Shown here: piece by piece, positions 45,513 to 57,906 of the stretch
How positions within the stretch are numbered: position 1 is the first letter of the stretch
How the letters are laid out: the number at the start of each line of letters is the position of its first letter
NCBI GenBank assembly: GCA_030770535.1
Contig: JASVEC010000032.1
Location: 1 to 64,000, forward strand
Length of the DNA stretch: 64,000 bases
DNA from: Batkoa obscura
Lineage: Eukaryota; Entomophthoromycota; Entomophthoromycetes; Entomophthorales; Batkoaceae
Direction of reading: 5' to 3'
Translations under genes and position numbers: made by a program
The notes under the pieces: generated by a model
The model's input: only the letters and a program-made list of their open reading frames with translations
Databases searched by the model: none
What the model was told of the DNA's origin: nothing

Positions 45513-46559
45513 ATGTTAGTAAATTATTCCGATAGTGATAATGAAGAAGCTGTAAATAAAGTAGAAAAAGAAAAGTAAACATTATATTCAATTACAATAA
45601 AGAAACCTCACTAATATTTATACACTAAAAGGTTACCATTACCTGAATTTATTATTAAAGATAATGAAAAAAAAAGTAATTTTGAAAAATAAATAAAACT
45701 AATATTTTTTTTATAAAAAAAAACTATAGAAAGATCATTTGATCCCACTTTTCATCAAGGTAGGATAAGAAAAATACCTCATATTGAAGGAAATTGGTCT
45801 TTTTTCTTATTTTTAAAGAGTAAATTTTAATCATCTCCATCTTTAAATTAAAAAAATAACTCATCTATAACTTATTATAGTTCCAGTTGATATAAAGTAT
45901 TCACAATGGTATTCAAAATTAACTAAAGAAACAAATAATGTTTTTAGTAAAGAATATAGAAATAAGGAAGGTTTGAATATGTGTATTAATAAAGAAATCA
46001 ATAGTTTTACTTTATCATTATCTAAAACATGTTTTTTTAAATATGAACAATTGAAAGGATTGGAAAGTAAATTAAAATATTCATTTAGGGAAATGAATAA
46101 GTAAGTATTTTATTTAGTTATTTATTACAATCTATTACTATTTATTAACTATATTATTAGATTTACTATCCAGTTTAATAATTTAACTTATTTTGAAAAT
46201 GAAGATAAAACACGTACATTTTTAAGTTTAGAAACGAGTTCCAATAGTAATCAAAAATTAAACATATTATCCAAAAAAATGAATATTATATTATTAACTT
46301 ATAATCAACCTCCATTTTATGATGTAAGTGTCTATATTCTAATTTATTGCTTTTTTAATAATATAATTATTTTTTATAGCCTCCAAGATTTCATACTTCT
46401 TTATATTGGTCATTACCACCTTTTTCAATTAATGAAACTATTCTACAATCTCTATTAAATAATGAAAAATTAACTCAACAAACTTCAACTATTGAATTTG
46501 AAATTGATAAATTATATTATAAATTAGGTCATCGAATTGAGTCAATAAATCTACAATAA
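45513..46559 (+). CDS. USB1: U6 snRNA phosphodiesterase (USB1/Mpn1 family)
   Basis: Nuclear 3'-5' exonuclease of the 2H phosphoesterase fold that trims and seals U6 snRNA ends. Six exons: 45513-45574, 45632-45675, 45730-45819, 45881-46100, 46161-46323, 46380-46559, giving 252 aa. Family blocks: MLVNYSDSDNEE, FDPTFHQGRIRKIPHIEGNW, INSFTLSLSKTC, FNNLTYFENEDKTRTFLSLE, PPRFHTSLYWSLPP. The second H-x-S motif is intact (His198-Thr-Ser200). At the first one, where F-H-L-S-L-S is usual, this protein has F-T109-L-S-L-S, so the first catalytic His is missing. The frame stays open through all six exons. Either the enzyme is inactive, or the chemistry differs, or the base is an assembly error. Confidence 0.85.
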
Positions 46560-46590
46560 AAATATTATTTTATTTTATTTTATTTTATTT

Positions 46591-47097
46591 TTATAATCCC
46601 AATAAGCTCATCTCCACTGCAGCAGAGCCCCAATCTTTACCATGATTATGACCTACATTATCATCAGATCTTTGGATAGCTTGTTCATCACTTAAACAAG
46701 TCAATACCCCAAAGATAACTGGAACATTTGTTTGTAATGCAACATTAGTAATGCCTTGAGTTACTGCTTCACAAATATATTCAAAGTGCATAGTAGAACC
46801 TTTAATTAATACGCCAATAGCAATAACAGCATCAAATGGATGCTCATCATGTTTTTGAGATAATTGAATAAGTTTTTTACAAGCAAATGGTAGCTCATAA
46901 GCTCCAGGTACTTCTTTGATTACGATGTTACTGGATTGGACGTTGTGTACATTAACAAGTGTATCAATAGCACCTTGTTTTAAGTTTGAAATAATACCTT
47001 CATTCCAACGAGCATGAATGATTAAGATACGTAAATTGCTACCATCTACCTTTTCGACTTTTACTGGTAACCCTTTTTCAAATTTATTATTATTCAT
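46591..47097 (-). CDS. RIB4: 6,7-dimethyl-8-ribityllumazine synthase
   Basis: Penultimate enzyme of riboflavin synthesis: condenses 5-amino-6-ribitylaminouracil with 3,4-dihydroxy-2-butanone 4-phosphate. 168 aa, one exon, the normal fungal length. Key blocks: [52 protein letters not shown] with the catalytic His at about 104, [19 protein letters not shown] and [17 protein letters not shown]. The Trp in ARWN stacks on the pyrimidine in known structures. Its stop is only 31 bp from the USB1 stop on the other strand. Confidence 0.95.
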   Translation of the reverse strand: MNNNKFEKGLPVKVEKVDGSNLRILIIHARWNEGIISNLKQGAIDTLVNVHNVQSSNIVIKEVPGAYELPFACKKLIQLSQKHDEHPFDAVIAIGVLIKGSTMHFEYICEAVTQGITNVALQTNVPVIFGVLTCLSDEQAIQRSDDNVGHNHGKDWGSAAVEMSLLGL

Positions 47098-47635
47098 TTT
47101 CTCTTTTTCTTAAATAAAAATCGAATGATTACTTTATTTTTAGCTTAAGTTTTTATTAAGTTCTTATTAGATTTTTTATACATGGGATTATTAGTATTTA
47201 TGCGATATTGAATTTGAATTTGAATTTGAATTTGAATTCGAAAATAATGCTTTTTTTTTTATTAAATGCTTTTTGCTAAAATAAATATAATTTAATAACT
47301 ATATATAATAAATAAAAGTTTAATTTAAATTTTATAAAGTCTATTAATAATTTTACTTCGATTATGACAATTTAATCAACCACATGTTAATTTTAAAATA
47401 ATTAGCAATTAATGTAACGTTTGAACATTAACTTGAACATTCATTCAAGAATCCACCAATAAACTCTGTAAGTTATAATAAAAAGTATCAACAATTTGTA
47501 CCAATAAAGTAAAAATGTGGAGAAGAAAAAAACACTCTCAAAAAAAAGAGAGGGGAACTTAGTAAAAAATAACAATTTTTAGATTGTTATTATTTCTTAA
47601 TTAAACTATTTAACATTCTATTTCTTTTTAATAAG
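47098..47635. promoter_or_regulatory. Divergent promoter region of RIB4 and RAX2
   Basis: 538 bp between diverging starts, containing a short (GAATTT)n microsatellite near 47211-47241. No specific site called. Confidence 0.5.
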
Positions 47636-49511
47636 ATGCTACTTCTTTATTTTTATTTCTTAATACACATAACGATAGGGTTTCAATTGAATCAAGCCGC
47701 TTTGAAAGAGATTGGTATTTATGGGAATTTTATTGGATTAAGTAATGTAATTAATGAACCTAATTTATTAAATGATAATAATTCAGGATATGGAATTTAT
47801 TTATATAATAATACACTTAATAATACAATATTATCAACTGATAACAATAATAATAATAATACTAATCTACAACAAAATATCAAATTCAATAGTCAAACTA
47901 AGATAACAAATTATTGTATTAATGAAGTAAATAATACTAATCAATTATATTTAACTGGAGATATTTATAAAGATAATGAACAATATGGAATAATGAAAAT
48001 TGATTTAGATGATACAAACAAAATAGAATATTTATTAAAGGATTTTAATGGAGAAATCAATGATATTAAATGCCATCAACATGAATTATATTTAGCTGGA
48101 AAATTTCAACTCAATTATAAAAATCAAAAGACTATTAATAATATAGTGAAATTACAACTAAAAGAGAATATATATTCTATAAATCCATTTGATTTTCTTG
48201 GTTTAAATGGACAAGTTAATAAATTATTGTTATTAAATTCCAATGAAATATTAATGGCTGGTGAATTTCAGTCTACTTTAGATAGTATTCAACAAGGTTA
48301 TCCGTATTTAAATGAATTAATATTGAATAAAGAACAAATTAAAATTGGTGGTAAATCAACAAATTCAAGTTTAAATCAATTAGTTAATACAAGTCCATGT
48401 AATAACCAATTAGGTATTAGTTTAATGAATGGACAAGTAGGTTATATTCGTTTAGAATGGGGTTATGAAACAGAATTATTAAGTATTAAATTAGTTAATT
48501 TATTATTAAATAATCAATATTCAACAAAATCATTTCAAATTTATTCCATACCAAATAATCAATTATTAGAATTAAAATATAATAATAATAATAATAATAA
48601 TAATACATTTAATATTTGTAAAGATAAATGTATATTAGATAATAATAATAAGGAGCAAGTGTTTTTTATTAATTCAAAAGAAAACTTTCAATTATCAGGA
48701 ATTGAAATTCATTTATTAGAAAGTTATAATCAGGCTATGGGTTTAAAAAGTGTTCGATTATTTACAAAAGATCAAATTATTAAATACAATCAATATAATA
48801 ATAATAATAGTAATAGTGAAGATAGTAATGAAGATAATAATGAAGAAGACAATGAAGATAAAAATAATAGAGAATTATGTAATAATAATAATAATTATCA
48901 AATAGAAAGAATTGGAAAATGGAGTATTCAACATTACAATAATAATACTAAAGATTATTATTTAAGTAGTAAATCCAATAATAAAAATTCATTGAATATT
49001 CAATTTAAATTACAACAATCAGGTAAATATCAAATTTATTTAAAATTAGGACCTTGTTATTATAATGAAGTTAAATGTATTCAACAACTAAATATTCAAT
49101 TTAATAATGAAAAAAAAACAATTCAATTTAATAATAAGAATGAGAATAATTTAAATTATTTATTAATTGAAGATCAATTTTTAAAAAATAAAAATTATCA
49201 ATTAATATTAAGTAATAATAATAATAATAATAATAAACTAGATTTTTTATTTGATTCTATTAAAATAGTTAAATTAAATAGCAATAATAATTTAAATGGT
49301 TTATTAAGTTATAATTTATTAAATAATACTATTAATGATCAACTTTATACATGGATTAATCAAAATAATAATCAAAATAATTATACAATTTATGATGTAA
49401 TAAAATATAAGGAGAATGAGATTATATTAGCTGGTAAAGATCAATTTAACCAACCATTATTAATTAAAGGTGATAATCAAACAAATTATGAATTAATTAT
49501 TAAAAAAGAAG

Positions 49512-49543
<32 letters not shown>

Positions 49544-50359
49544 GGATATATTCAACAAATTGAATTAATGAATAATGAAATATTATTATGTTATGGACCA
49601 TTTCAATTAAATAATTCACAAATTAAAAATTTAACATATTATAATTTTAATTTACAACAGTTTAATTTATTAAATAATAATGTTTTATTTAATGATATTT
49701 ATAATATTAATAAAGTTAATAATCAATTATTTATAAACTCCAATTATTCAATTATAAATAATAATAATAATAATAATAATAATATTCAATCTTATTTAAA
49801 TTTTAATGTAGATAAAAATAATACATTAAGTTTAAATAATCAAATTAATTTACCATTTATTTTTGGGTAAGTAACTTAATTATATTATTATTTTATTGTT
49901 ATTAATCTCATTATTTTTAGTAAATTAAATTATTTTATTCCTTATTATAAAAAGAATATTACATTAATTTTAGGTGATATAAATAAAGTAGAACAGGTAA
50001 ATATAATAATAACAGTAATATTGATATTAATAATATTAACTAAAATTAAAATTAATAGATCAATTCAAATGGACTAGTTAAATTTAATTCAAATGGACAA
50101 TTTATAAATTTACCTAATTTAAATAACAATACTAATAATTTAATATCATTAAATCAACAGCAATCAATAACAACAGTTAATGAATTAAATTTAAATAATA
50201 ATAATTTAATAGTATTAGCTACTAATTTTAAAATTCATAATCAACAAGGTATTTTTATATTAAAAGATGAACAGTGGATTAATATTAATATTAAAAATCA
50301 ATTTATTAATCAAATTTATTTAACAGATAATGATTTATTTATTACTGGTAATTTATTAG

Positions 50360-50437
<78 letters not shown>

Positions 50438-51546
50438 TATTACTTACTCCTACCTCTACTTCTTCTACTTCTTCTACTTCTTCATTTTTAATTTATTCTT
50501 TAATTAATAAGGATTTTGATTATACAATACCAATGATTCGAGGAAATAATATTAAAATCAATAGTATTCAACGTATAAAAAATAGTCAAAATATAGCAAT
50601 TGGAGGACAATTTGATTCAATAGAAGGTATGAAACATTGTAAAAATATATGTTTGATGGATATGGATTTAAAACAATGGATTGATTTAGAAATTGAATTA
50701 CCAAATGAAATCACTCAAGTTATTAAAATAATTAATGATTTAAATTTTAATGATATGACTTTAATAGTAAAAGATATTAATAATCAAACCAGAATTATTA
50801 AATTAGATAATAATAATCAAAAATGGCTAAATTTGGATATTAAATTTAAAGGAGATATTTTAGATTTAAGTTTTGATATTGTTTCTTCAGGTTATTTTTT
50901 AGTAGGAAAACAATATGAAAATAAGCAACAACAACAACAACAACAACAACAACTATTACTACAACAACAATTACAAGAAGAAGAATATTCTACTTATTTA
51001 GCTTGGTTTAATAGAACTGATAATTTAGTTTTATTAAGTAATGGTATCAATAAAAGTAAATCATTAAATTTACCTTTATTATTACCTTTATTAAATACAA
51101 CAACATCACTATCAACAATAACAAATAATAATATTAATAATATACAAAATCAATATAACAAATTATGGCCAAAAGAATATACATTATTAATTTCAGGTCA
51201 ATTAAATTTAGATCATTATGGTTTATGTTCAGCTGCAATTTATGATGGAAATCAATGGATACCTTATTTAACTAGTACAACAATAAGTAAAGAGAATCAA
51301 TTAATATTAGGAAATTTGAATTTTTACTTACCATTACCTTATTATTTAAAACAAAGAGAATATTTACCTTTAAGTTTAATTATTTTAATATCTTTAGCTA
51401 TTTCTTTATTATTAATATTATCTCTTGTTTCAATTGGTTTATTATTATTATATTTAAAATTTAAATCAAATATATTAAATCATTCTGTCGAAATTCCTTT
51501 ATTATCTAATTCTTCACCTATATTAGATAATAAGACATTAAATTAA
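47636..51546 (+). CDS. RAX2: Rax2-like cortical polarity marker
   Basis: Large single-pass membrane glycoprotein that marks growth sites in yeasts and hyphae. Three exons: 47636-49866, 49921-49996, 50059-51546, giving 1264 aa (yeast Rax2 is ~1220). A signal peptide (MLLLYFYFLIHITIGFQL) is followed by a long beta-rich ectodomain with repeated units of the G-x-F/L-x ... form (FNSNGQFINLPNL, NIAIGGQFDSIEGMKHCKNI, LLISGQLNLDHYGLCSAAIY), a transmembrane helix near the C-terminus (LIILISLAISLLLILSLVSI) and a short cytosolic tail. Many Asn-X-Ser/Thr sites are present. Poly-Asn runs, encoded by AAT/AAC, are frequent, the longest at about 50363-50440, with a poly-Gln run at 50927-50970. Confidence 0.85.
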
Positions 51547-51841
51547 ATTAAATTAAATATTATTTTATTAAAAAAATAATAAAAAATAAAAAATAAAAAA
51601 TAAAAAATAAAAAACAAGAACTATTTTATTTCCCTTTTTATTTATTTTTTTATTTTTTATTATAAATTAAAACACTCAAAATTAAAAATAATCTTTAAAA
51701 TAATATATTCTCATCAATTTAATAATATCTTCTTATTATATTCAATTAAACTATATCCTTACTATATTCATATTCTACTTTACTTTTATTATTAAATAAT
51801 ATACCCTCAATAATTTAAAACTTAAACTCTTATTAATACAC
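51547..51841. other. Convergent 3' spacer with (AAAAAT)n
   Basis: 295 bp of very AT-rich DNA between the ends of RAX2 and KDM5, with an AAAAAT-type tandem repeat near 51573-51613. Confidence 0.55.
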
Positions 51842-54709
51842 TTAAAATTCATTATTAAATTTTAAACTTAAATTTTCTATTATTGTTTTTTCTTGAATAA
51901 AAAATGGAATTTGATCTAATTTTTGTTTCAATATTTTCAACTGCTCCTTATCTACTTTAATGTTATTTTCCATCATTTTTTGAATCTCTTTAACTTCTAA
52001 TTCAATCTTTTCAATTTCTTTGTTTAAATTTAAAACTAATTGAATTTCTACAAAATCAAATTTTAATTGTTTACTTTTTACAATTAATTCTTTTAAATAA
52101 CTTAGTTGATTTTGATTTTTATTAGGTACTAATAAAGATCTTGGTGAACATGCTTTTGGTTTTAAAATAGCTTTAGCTAATTCTCGAAATATATAACATT
52201 CATTTAAACATAATTTTAAATATTCAATTTCTTCACTATAATTTCCGTTTATTGGAATTTCTTCAATTAACATTTCAATTTCTGTTAATGGTGGTAAATA
52301 ATTTTTCATCATTATTTGTTGATATTTCAACTTCCATTCTGATTCTTTAATTGGATAGTTCTTTAATTGATAAATTATTTGTTGAATTTGTTCAATTGTT
52401 ACTTTAATAATTAATTGACGTTCCAATAATCGACAGTTACAAATACAGGACATATGTTCACTACAACTAATAATTTCCTTTTTATCACAAGTACATTGAA
52501 TATAAGATAAATAACAAGGTACATTACAAAAAGCACAATTTTTTACAACAATTTCTTGATTTAATGGATAACTCTCTTCTTTTTCTAATATAATTATTCT
52601 TTTAATTTTTTTTCTTAATTGAATCTCCTTATTCATTAATTCTTTTAACATCTCTATTAAATCTTTTGCTTGTTGTAAATTACTCGGTTTTTGAGCTGTT
52701 TTAATAATTAATTGTTCATGACTAAAAATAGGAGCAATTTTAAATTTAGAATATCTTTCGATACATTCAAACCCAAATTTAGACCAATCTAAAGGTGCAA
52801 AATTAACTGCTTCATTAAAATTCAAACCTTGATTAAAACCAGCATGATAAGCTTTTGGAAATGTAACTACAAATTCACCAGGTCGTTGATCAACAGAATA
52901 CACAGGTACTTGATGTCTTAATAATACATCAGGGGATATAGTAAGTGCTAAATGAGATAATACGTTGGGATGCCTTTCAAATAAATTAGGTACTTCTTTT
53001 TTCATAGCCATTTCAAATTGATTAGCTGCTAATCCAGGTATACCATACCAAGTTTTAGTATCTCCCCAATGTTGATAATTTAATGAATAAGCATAATGAT
53101 CTTCATTATGCCAACAAAAAGTAGAAAAACACATACCAACGTAAAGCCAAGGGACTGTCATTCCAGAGATACTAGTATTTAAATGAGAAAACATAGAAGT
53201 TGGTAAGGTAGGTAATATATTTAAATTCCATGGATTTTCAGATAATTTATCATGAGGCTCTTTTTCTTTTGTTGGAAAACCAGAACCAAAATAAGAAGCT
53301 GGTAAATCAGCACCATATTCAACTTCAATTTGTGAGATTGGATTATTAACTAGATTCCAAAATTCTATTTCTGCAATACTCTCCCTTTCTTGTAATGTAA
53401 ATTGATCAAAGGGCTTATTGATTTTATTATTTTTATATAAATCTTCAAAATATTTTCTTTTAAATGTATCCGCTCTCAATTTAAATTGTTCTAATGTGTA
53501 ACTATCTCCTTCTTCAAATCCAATATCAATTTCTCTTAATTTAATACATGTTGAACAATAAAATTCACCTTCTGGTTTTTTATTCATTTGTGGTATTAAA
53601 CAAGTAAAATGACAATTTAAATTGCATTCCGTACATTGTATTATTTCATTTAGTTTTGAATTACAAGTACATAGAACACATGAATTTTCTTTTTCTTCTT
53701 TACGATTTTCACTTAATTTAACTCTCTTTTTACTATTATTATTAGTGTTATTGTTGTTATTACCCATTTTAGTATTAATATATTGATCATATGGGTATAA
53801 CCAAGTATCATAAAATGCTTTAACTGCACTTGATATAGAGGGATGAACTTTAACATCATAACCCAAATTACGTGCTAATTGACCATATAATTTTTTTTCA
53901 CATATCTAGATAAATTAATATTATTATTAAATGTAAAAATAAAGTATTAAAATAAAACATATATTATTAAAATAACTTACTTTATTTCTACCACCAAGGA
54001 ACTTAACTTGTTGACTTAAAAAATAAAGATCTATTGGTTTATGAAATAAAGTTAATTCATGGTCCATAACTTTACCATATTGATAGTGAAATTGTTTAAT
54101 ATTATTAATAAAATTTAATCTTTCATGATTTTTAGCACTTATTGAATTTAATTGTTGACTTCTTGAATTAAATTTAAAATTCTAAATAATAATAAATAAA
54201 TTAATAAATAACAAAAATAATAAAATTCATTAATAAAACTAATAAGATGAATAATAATAATAATAATAATAATTACCTTTAAATCTAATGAAAAACTAGG
54301 TTGAAATGATTTTGGTGGTATAATTTTACAAATACCAAATTGCTCCGCTTCTTGTTTAATGGAAGCTATATATTTCGTTGGATCTTTAAACTCAAGTTCT
54401 GTAGGAAAATAAGTAGGCGCATTTTTTAGGTCAAAACAACGTTGTTTCTTATCGGGTATGGATAAATAAGGTAAATCAATTACTTGTTCCAAATCTTCCA
54501 TCTTCCATAATCCATAATATTTTTGCTGAAGTTCTTGTAATTCAAAATTATCTTCTTGAATCAAATTTTCTCTTTTGATTTCTTGTTCTATACTTAAATG
54601 AGAGCGAGTGGCTATTGTCTATATGTATTGAAAAACAATCAGTTAGTTTGGTATTAGTAAATTAAAAAAACAAGCTATTAATTTAATATATACAAATTAA
54701 AATTACCAT
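51842..54709 (-). CDS. KDM5: KDM5/JARID1-type histone H3K4 demethylase
   Basis: JmjC dioxygenase expected to remove methyl groups from H3K4; nuclear. Four exons: 54707-54709 (ATG only), 54277-54618, 53981-54181, 51842-53905, giving 869 aa. JmjN (~45-115) has [20 protein letters not shown]. The ARID is split over the introns ([29 protein letters not shown], then [12 protein letters not shown]). A PHD finger (~255-305) has CVLC...CTEC...CHFTC...CSTC. The JmjC domain keeps the Fe ligands His448 and Glu450 (in [13 protein letters not shown]) and His536 (in [12 protein letters not shown]). A C5HC2 zinc finger (~635-690) follows. Second and third PHD fingers of animal KDM5 are absent, as in many fungi. 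The 3-nt first exon is inferred from a good donor after an ATG and the open frame above JmjN. Confidence 0.92.
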
Positions 54710-55401
54710 TTGAAATAAGATTATAAAATAAATTGATAAAAAATAAATTCAACTTCAATTCAATTTCTATTTATTTAAATATGGTGGAAATTTAGGGGTT
54801 ATTACTTATTTAGTTAATAGTTAGCATCAGATAAATGGCAATAACCCAATCATATCAATAAATTAAACCAATCAAATCTAAAATATATTTTGGTTGAATT
54901 ATCCTTGAAAATAATGTGACTATTAATCTTATTATTAATAAACTTAGAAATATACATCATCATTAATGATGATATTATTCAACAATGGCAATAATATATA
55001 TTTAATAATTATAAAACAGCTAAACAATAGTAGTATTATTCATACTATTGAATATTATTAGTTAACTATATACAATTAAAAAATTTAGTCAATTTACGAT
55101 TTTAAATAGGAATTATGAATAATTTATTAATTTGCATAGGCCCCAATTTTCAATCAATTTTATTAATTGGCTTAAATTTACCAATAAATTTCTGGCATAA
55201 AATTATTTAAAGTTCTTGTAATTTTTTTATGTTCTAGTTTCTAATTGTATTAGTATTATTGATATTTTTGATTTATGAAACTAAAAGGGTTCTTCTTTTA
55301 CTTTAGAATTGTAATAGTGGATTTAAAATGGATAGTTTCTATTTGTATACTTTATACTACTTTTAGTCTAATCGGACTCTATTTTTTAAGAAACATAATA
55401 T
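54710..55401. promoter_or_regulatory. KDM5 upstream region
   Basis: AT-rich, gene-free sequence leading into the second MITE belt. Confidence 0.45.
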
Positions 55402-55498
55402 GAGGATGTTTTTTTTGGGCTTCATCACATTTTCTATTTCTTAAAGTGCTATTTGAGTAGAAAGATTATTAGTAAAATTCTTAAGAAAATATATCCTC
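55402..55498 (-). mobile_element. MITE copy
   Basis: Reverse copy, GAGGATG to TATCCTC, flanked by ATAT on both sides. Confidence 0.9.
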
Positions 55499-55956
55499 AT
55501 ATGTTGAATAGAATTTGATTGAAAATATCCTGGGTCTTGATCGATTTTTAATAAAATAAAACCTGGGTATTTATGGACAAATTTAATTTAGTACTCTTGT
55601 TACAGCTCAACTTTAATCTGATTTGTGATAATTTTTATAATTAACTATCTAACTAACTAGTTTTTAAGACATTATCATGAGATTTTAAACTTTCTAGAAA
55701 ATGTTGATTCTTAAATGAATAGTTAAGTAAGTCATAAGGGAGCTGTAAAAGCCTTAATCTGCTTTAGAAAAAAAATAATGATATAAAATTGGAACGTTAT
55801 TAAAACTTTTAGTGATAAACAATTGTCATTTACAGGACAATGAAAAGATTTACTGTTGCAGATAATAACTAACTTATTTTAATTAAAAAAACTATAATCT
55901 GATTTTTAATAGAAATATAAACGATCTATAAAATATGATAAATTTATGTATTAAAT
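55499..55956. other. Gene-free spacer in the MITE belt
   Basis: AT-rich; nothing recognised. Confidence 0.45.
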
Positions 55957-56053
55957 GGGAATGTTTTTTTTATTTAATAATTTTACTAGCAATCTTTCCA
56001 CTCAAATAGCGCTTAAAAAAATAGAAAAGTAATGAAATCAAAAAAACATCCCC
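55957..56053 (+). mobile_element. MITE copy with AAAT duplication
   Basis: Forward copy, GGGAATG to CATCCCC, flanked by AAAT at 55953-55956 and 56054-56057. Confidence 0.92.
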
Positions 56054-56219
56054 AAATAGTACATTATTAATTACGGTAGCAGATATTTTAGTATTGACTT
56101 TTTTAAACTGTTATAACAGTTATTTGCCTACTTTTTAATTGTTTTTTTGTTTAAACAAAATTTTTAGTTATAATAATTTAATAAATTTATCTTCATTTTT
56201 TATAGTATTTTACTACATG

Positions 56220-56311
56220 GGGGTGTTTTTTAGTTTCATTACTTTTTCCATCTTTTAAGCACTATTTGAGCGGAAAAGTTAGTAAAATTCTTAAACATAA
56301 AAATCTATTTC
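56220..56311 (-). mobile_element. MITE copy
   Basis: Reverse copy, GGGGTG to CTATTTC, flanked by CATG on both sides. Confidence 0.8.
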
Positions 56312-56338
56312 CATGTAATTAATTTTTAAATATTATAT

Positions 56339-56430
56339 GGGGACGTATTTTTATGTGAGAATTTTACTAATAATTATTCTATTTAAATAATGCTTAAAAA
56401 TAGAAAAAGTGATGAAATTAAAAAAACACC
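56339..56430 (+). mobile_element. MITE copy, decayed right end
   Basis: Forward copy starting GGGGACG after ATAT; the right end has decayed to AACACCT. Confidence 0.75.
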
Positions 56431-56927
56431 TTTATTTTTATTTTCTTTTGACTATATTAAGTAATATTTTAATATAAATATTTTATTATTCTTATTATAA
56501 TTTTGTCTTTTATTTTTCATAAATTGTTATAAGTTTTTTTTAATTTTTAGCTTTTTATAACTATAAAAGTTAATATTTAATAGTTGAAGTTAAAACAGTT
56601 TTTACTCAATTAACTAGTTGTAAGTCAAATTTTTTTATTTATAACTATAATAAACTTGAATCATAAAAAATACCATATAATAAACTATAAACTATATAAG
56701 ACAAATGAAATAAAACATACTATTATAAATTTTATATAAAACATTACCAAAAAAAACTTAATGGTTTTATTAAAAGTACAATACTAGGAAACAATTTAAT
56801 AAAAAACTTCAAATTAATTATACTATATTATATAAATCATAGTTAAACTGTAAAACTATAATTAATTTTAGAAACAAGTTAAATGATTACTACATTATAA
56901 CTAATTATAAAGCTTATAAAATAATAT
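56431..56927. other. Gene-free spacer in the MITE belt
   Basis: AT-rich; nothing recognised. Confidence 0.45.
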
Positions 56928-57025
56928 GGAGATGTATTTTTGTATTTGAGAATTTTACTAACAATTTTTCTACTCGAACAGCGCTTAAAAGATGGAAAAA
57001 ATAATGAAGCCAAAAAAACATCCCC
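56928..57025 (+). mobile_element. MITE copy
   Basis: Forward copy, GGAGATG to CATCCCC, flanked by ATAT on both sides. Confidence 0.9.
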
Positions 57026-57452
57026 ATATTTTACATGACTAATATATATAAATCAGGTTCCAACTATTAAATCTTACATTATAAATATCAAGTATAGACA
57101 CCAAAATACTAAAATAATATTTTTGCAATTAAAAATTTTATAACAAATTTAAGTGAGTAGTTTTATTATCAAAATCAAATACATTTTTAAATTATGGATA
57201 ACTAATTTAAACATTCCTTAAATTGAATAATTATTGTGATATAATTAATTATTAAATTAATAAAATAATATTTTACAAAAACTCATATTATCAAAATTTT
57301 GCTAAACTTAATATAAAAAAAGTATTTAAATAGAAATCAAATTCAACCAAATAGCTTTCTTAATTTTATGTCTATTTATGTTTTTAAACAATTATCATTA
57401 ATAATATGAACTTTATCATTATAGAAAAACCAATTACATATGGATTATATAT
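57026..57452. other. Gene-free spacer in the MITE belt
   Basis: AT-rich; nothing recognised. Confidence 0.45.
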
Positions 57453-57550
57453 GAGGATATTTTTTTTGTTTCATTACTTATCCCGTTTTTTAAGTGCTAT
57501 TTAGGTGGAGAAACTTGCTAGTAAAATTCTTAAACAAAAAATACACCCCC
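57453..57550 (-). mobile_element. MITE copy
   Basis: Reverse copy, GAGGATA to CACCCCC, flanked by ATAT on both sides. Confidence 0.9.
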
Positions 57551-57906
57551 ATATATTACTTTAATTTAATCATAATTTTTGGGAAAAAAAGCAGAGGTAA
57601 TTAATTATTAAGCTTTATTATATACTTATGTAATATAGTGTTTAGGGACAAATACTGTGTTTATGTAGATTTAAAAACATATATAAAAAATATAGTTTAT
57701 GGATTAATAAGGATCATTTATGCTGCCCTCATTTAATTAAAGTTTTTGGAGCTTCTCTTCGAAAAAACTATAAAGTATGTTTTATTTAATTTATATTAAT
57801 ACTAACTTCTAGTATCAATATTGTGTTTCTGTATATTCAGATGATTTTCAGGTCATTAGACTTCCTGATAATGTTCATGACTTCATTTGTGAAATATCTA
57901 TCGACT
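57551..57906. other. Spacer, possible 5' remnants of pseudogene B
   Basis: AT-rich, with short coding-like scraps (around 57715-57775 and 57855-57900) that could be earlier exons of the Suv39-like pseudogene. Not firm. Confidence 0.35.
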
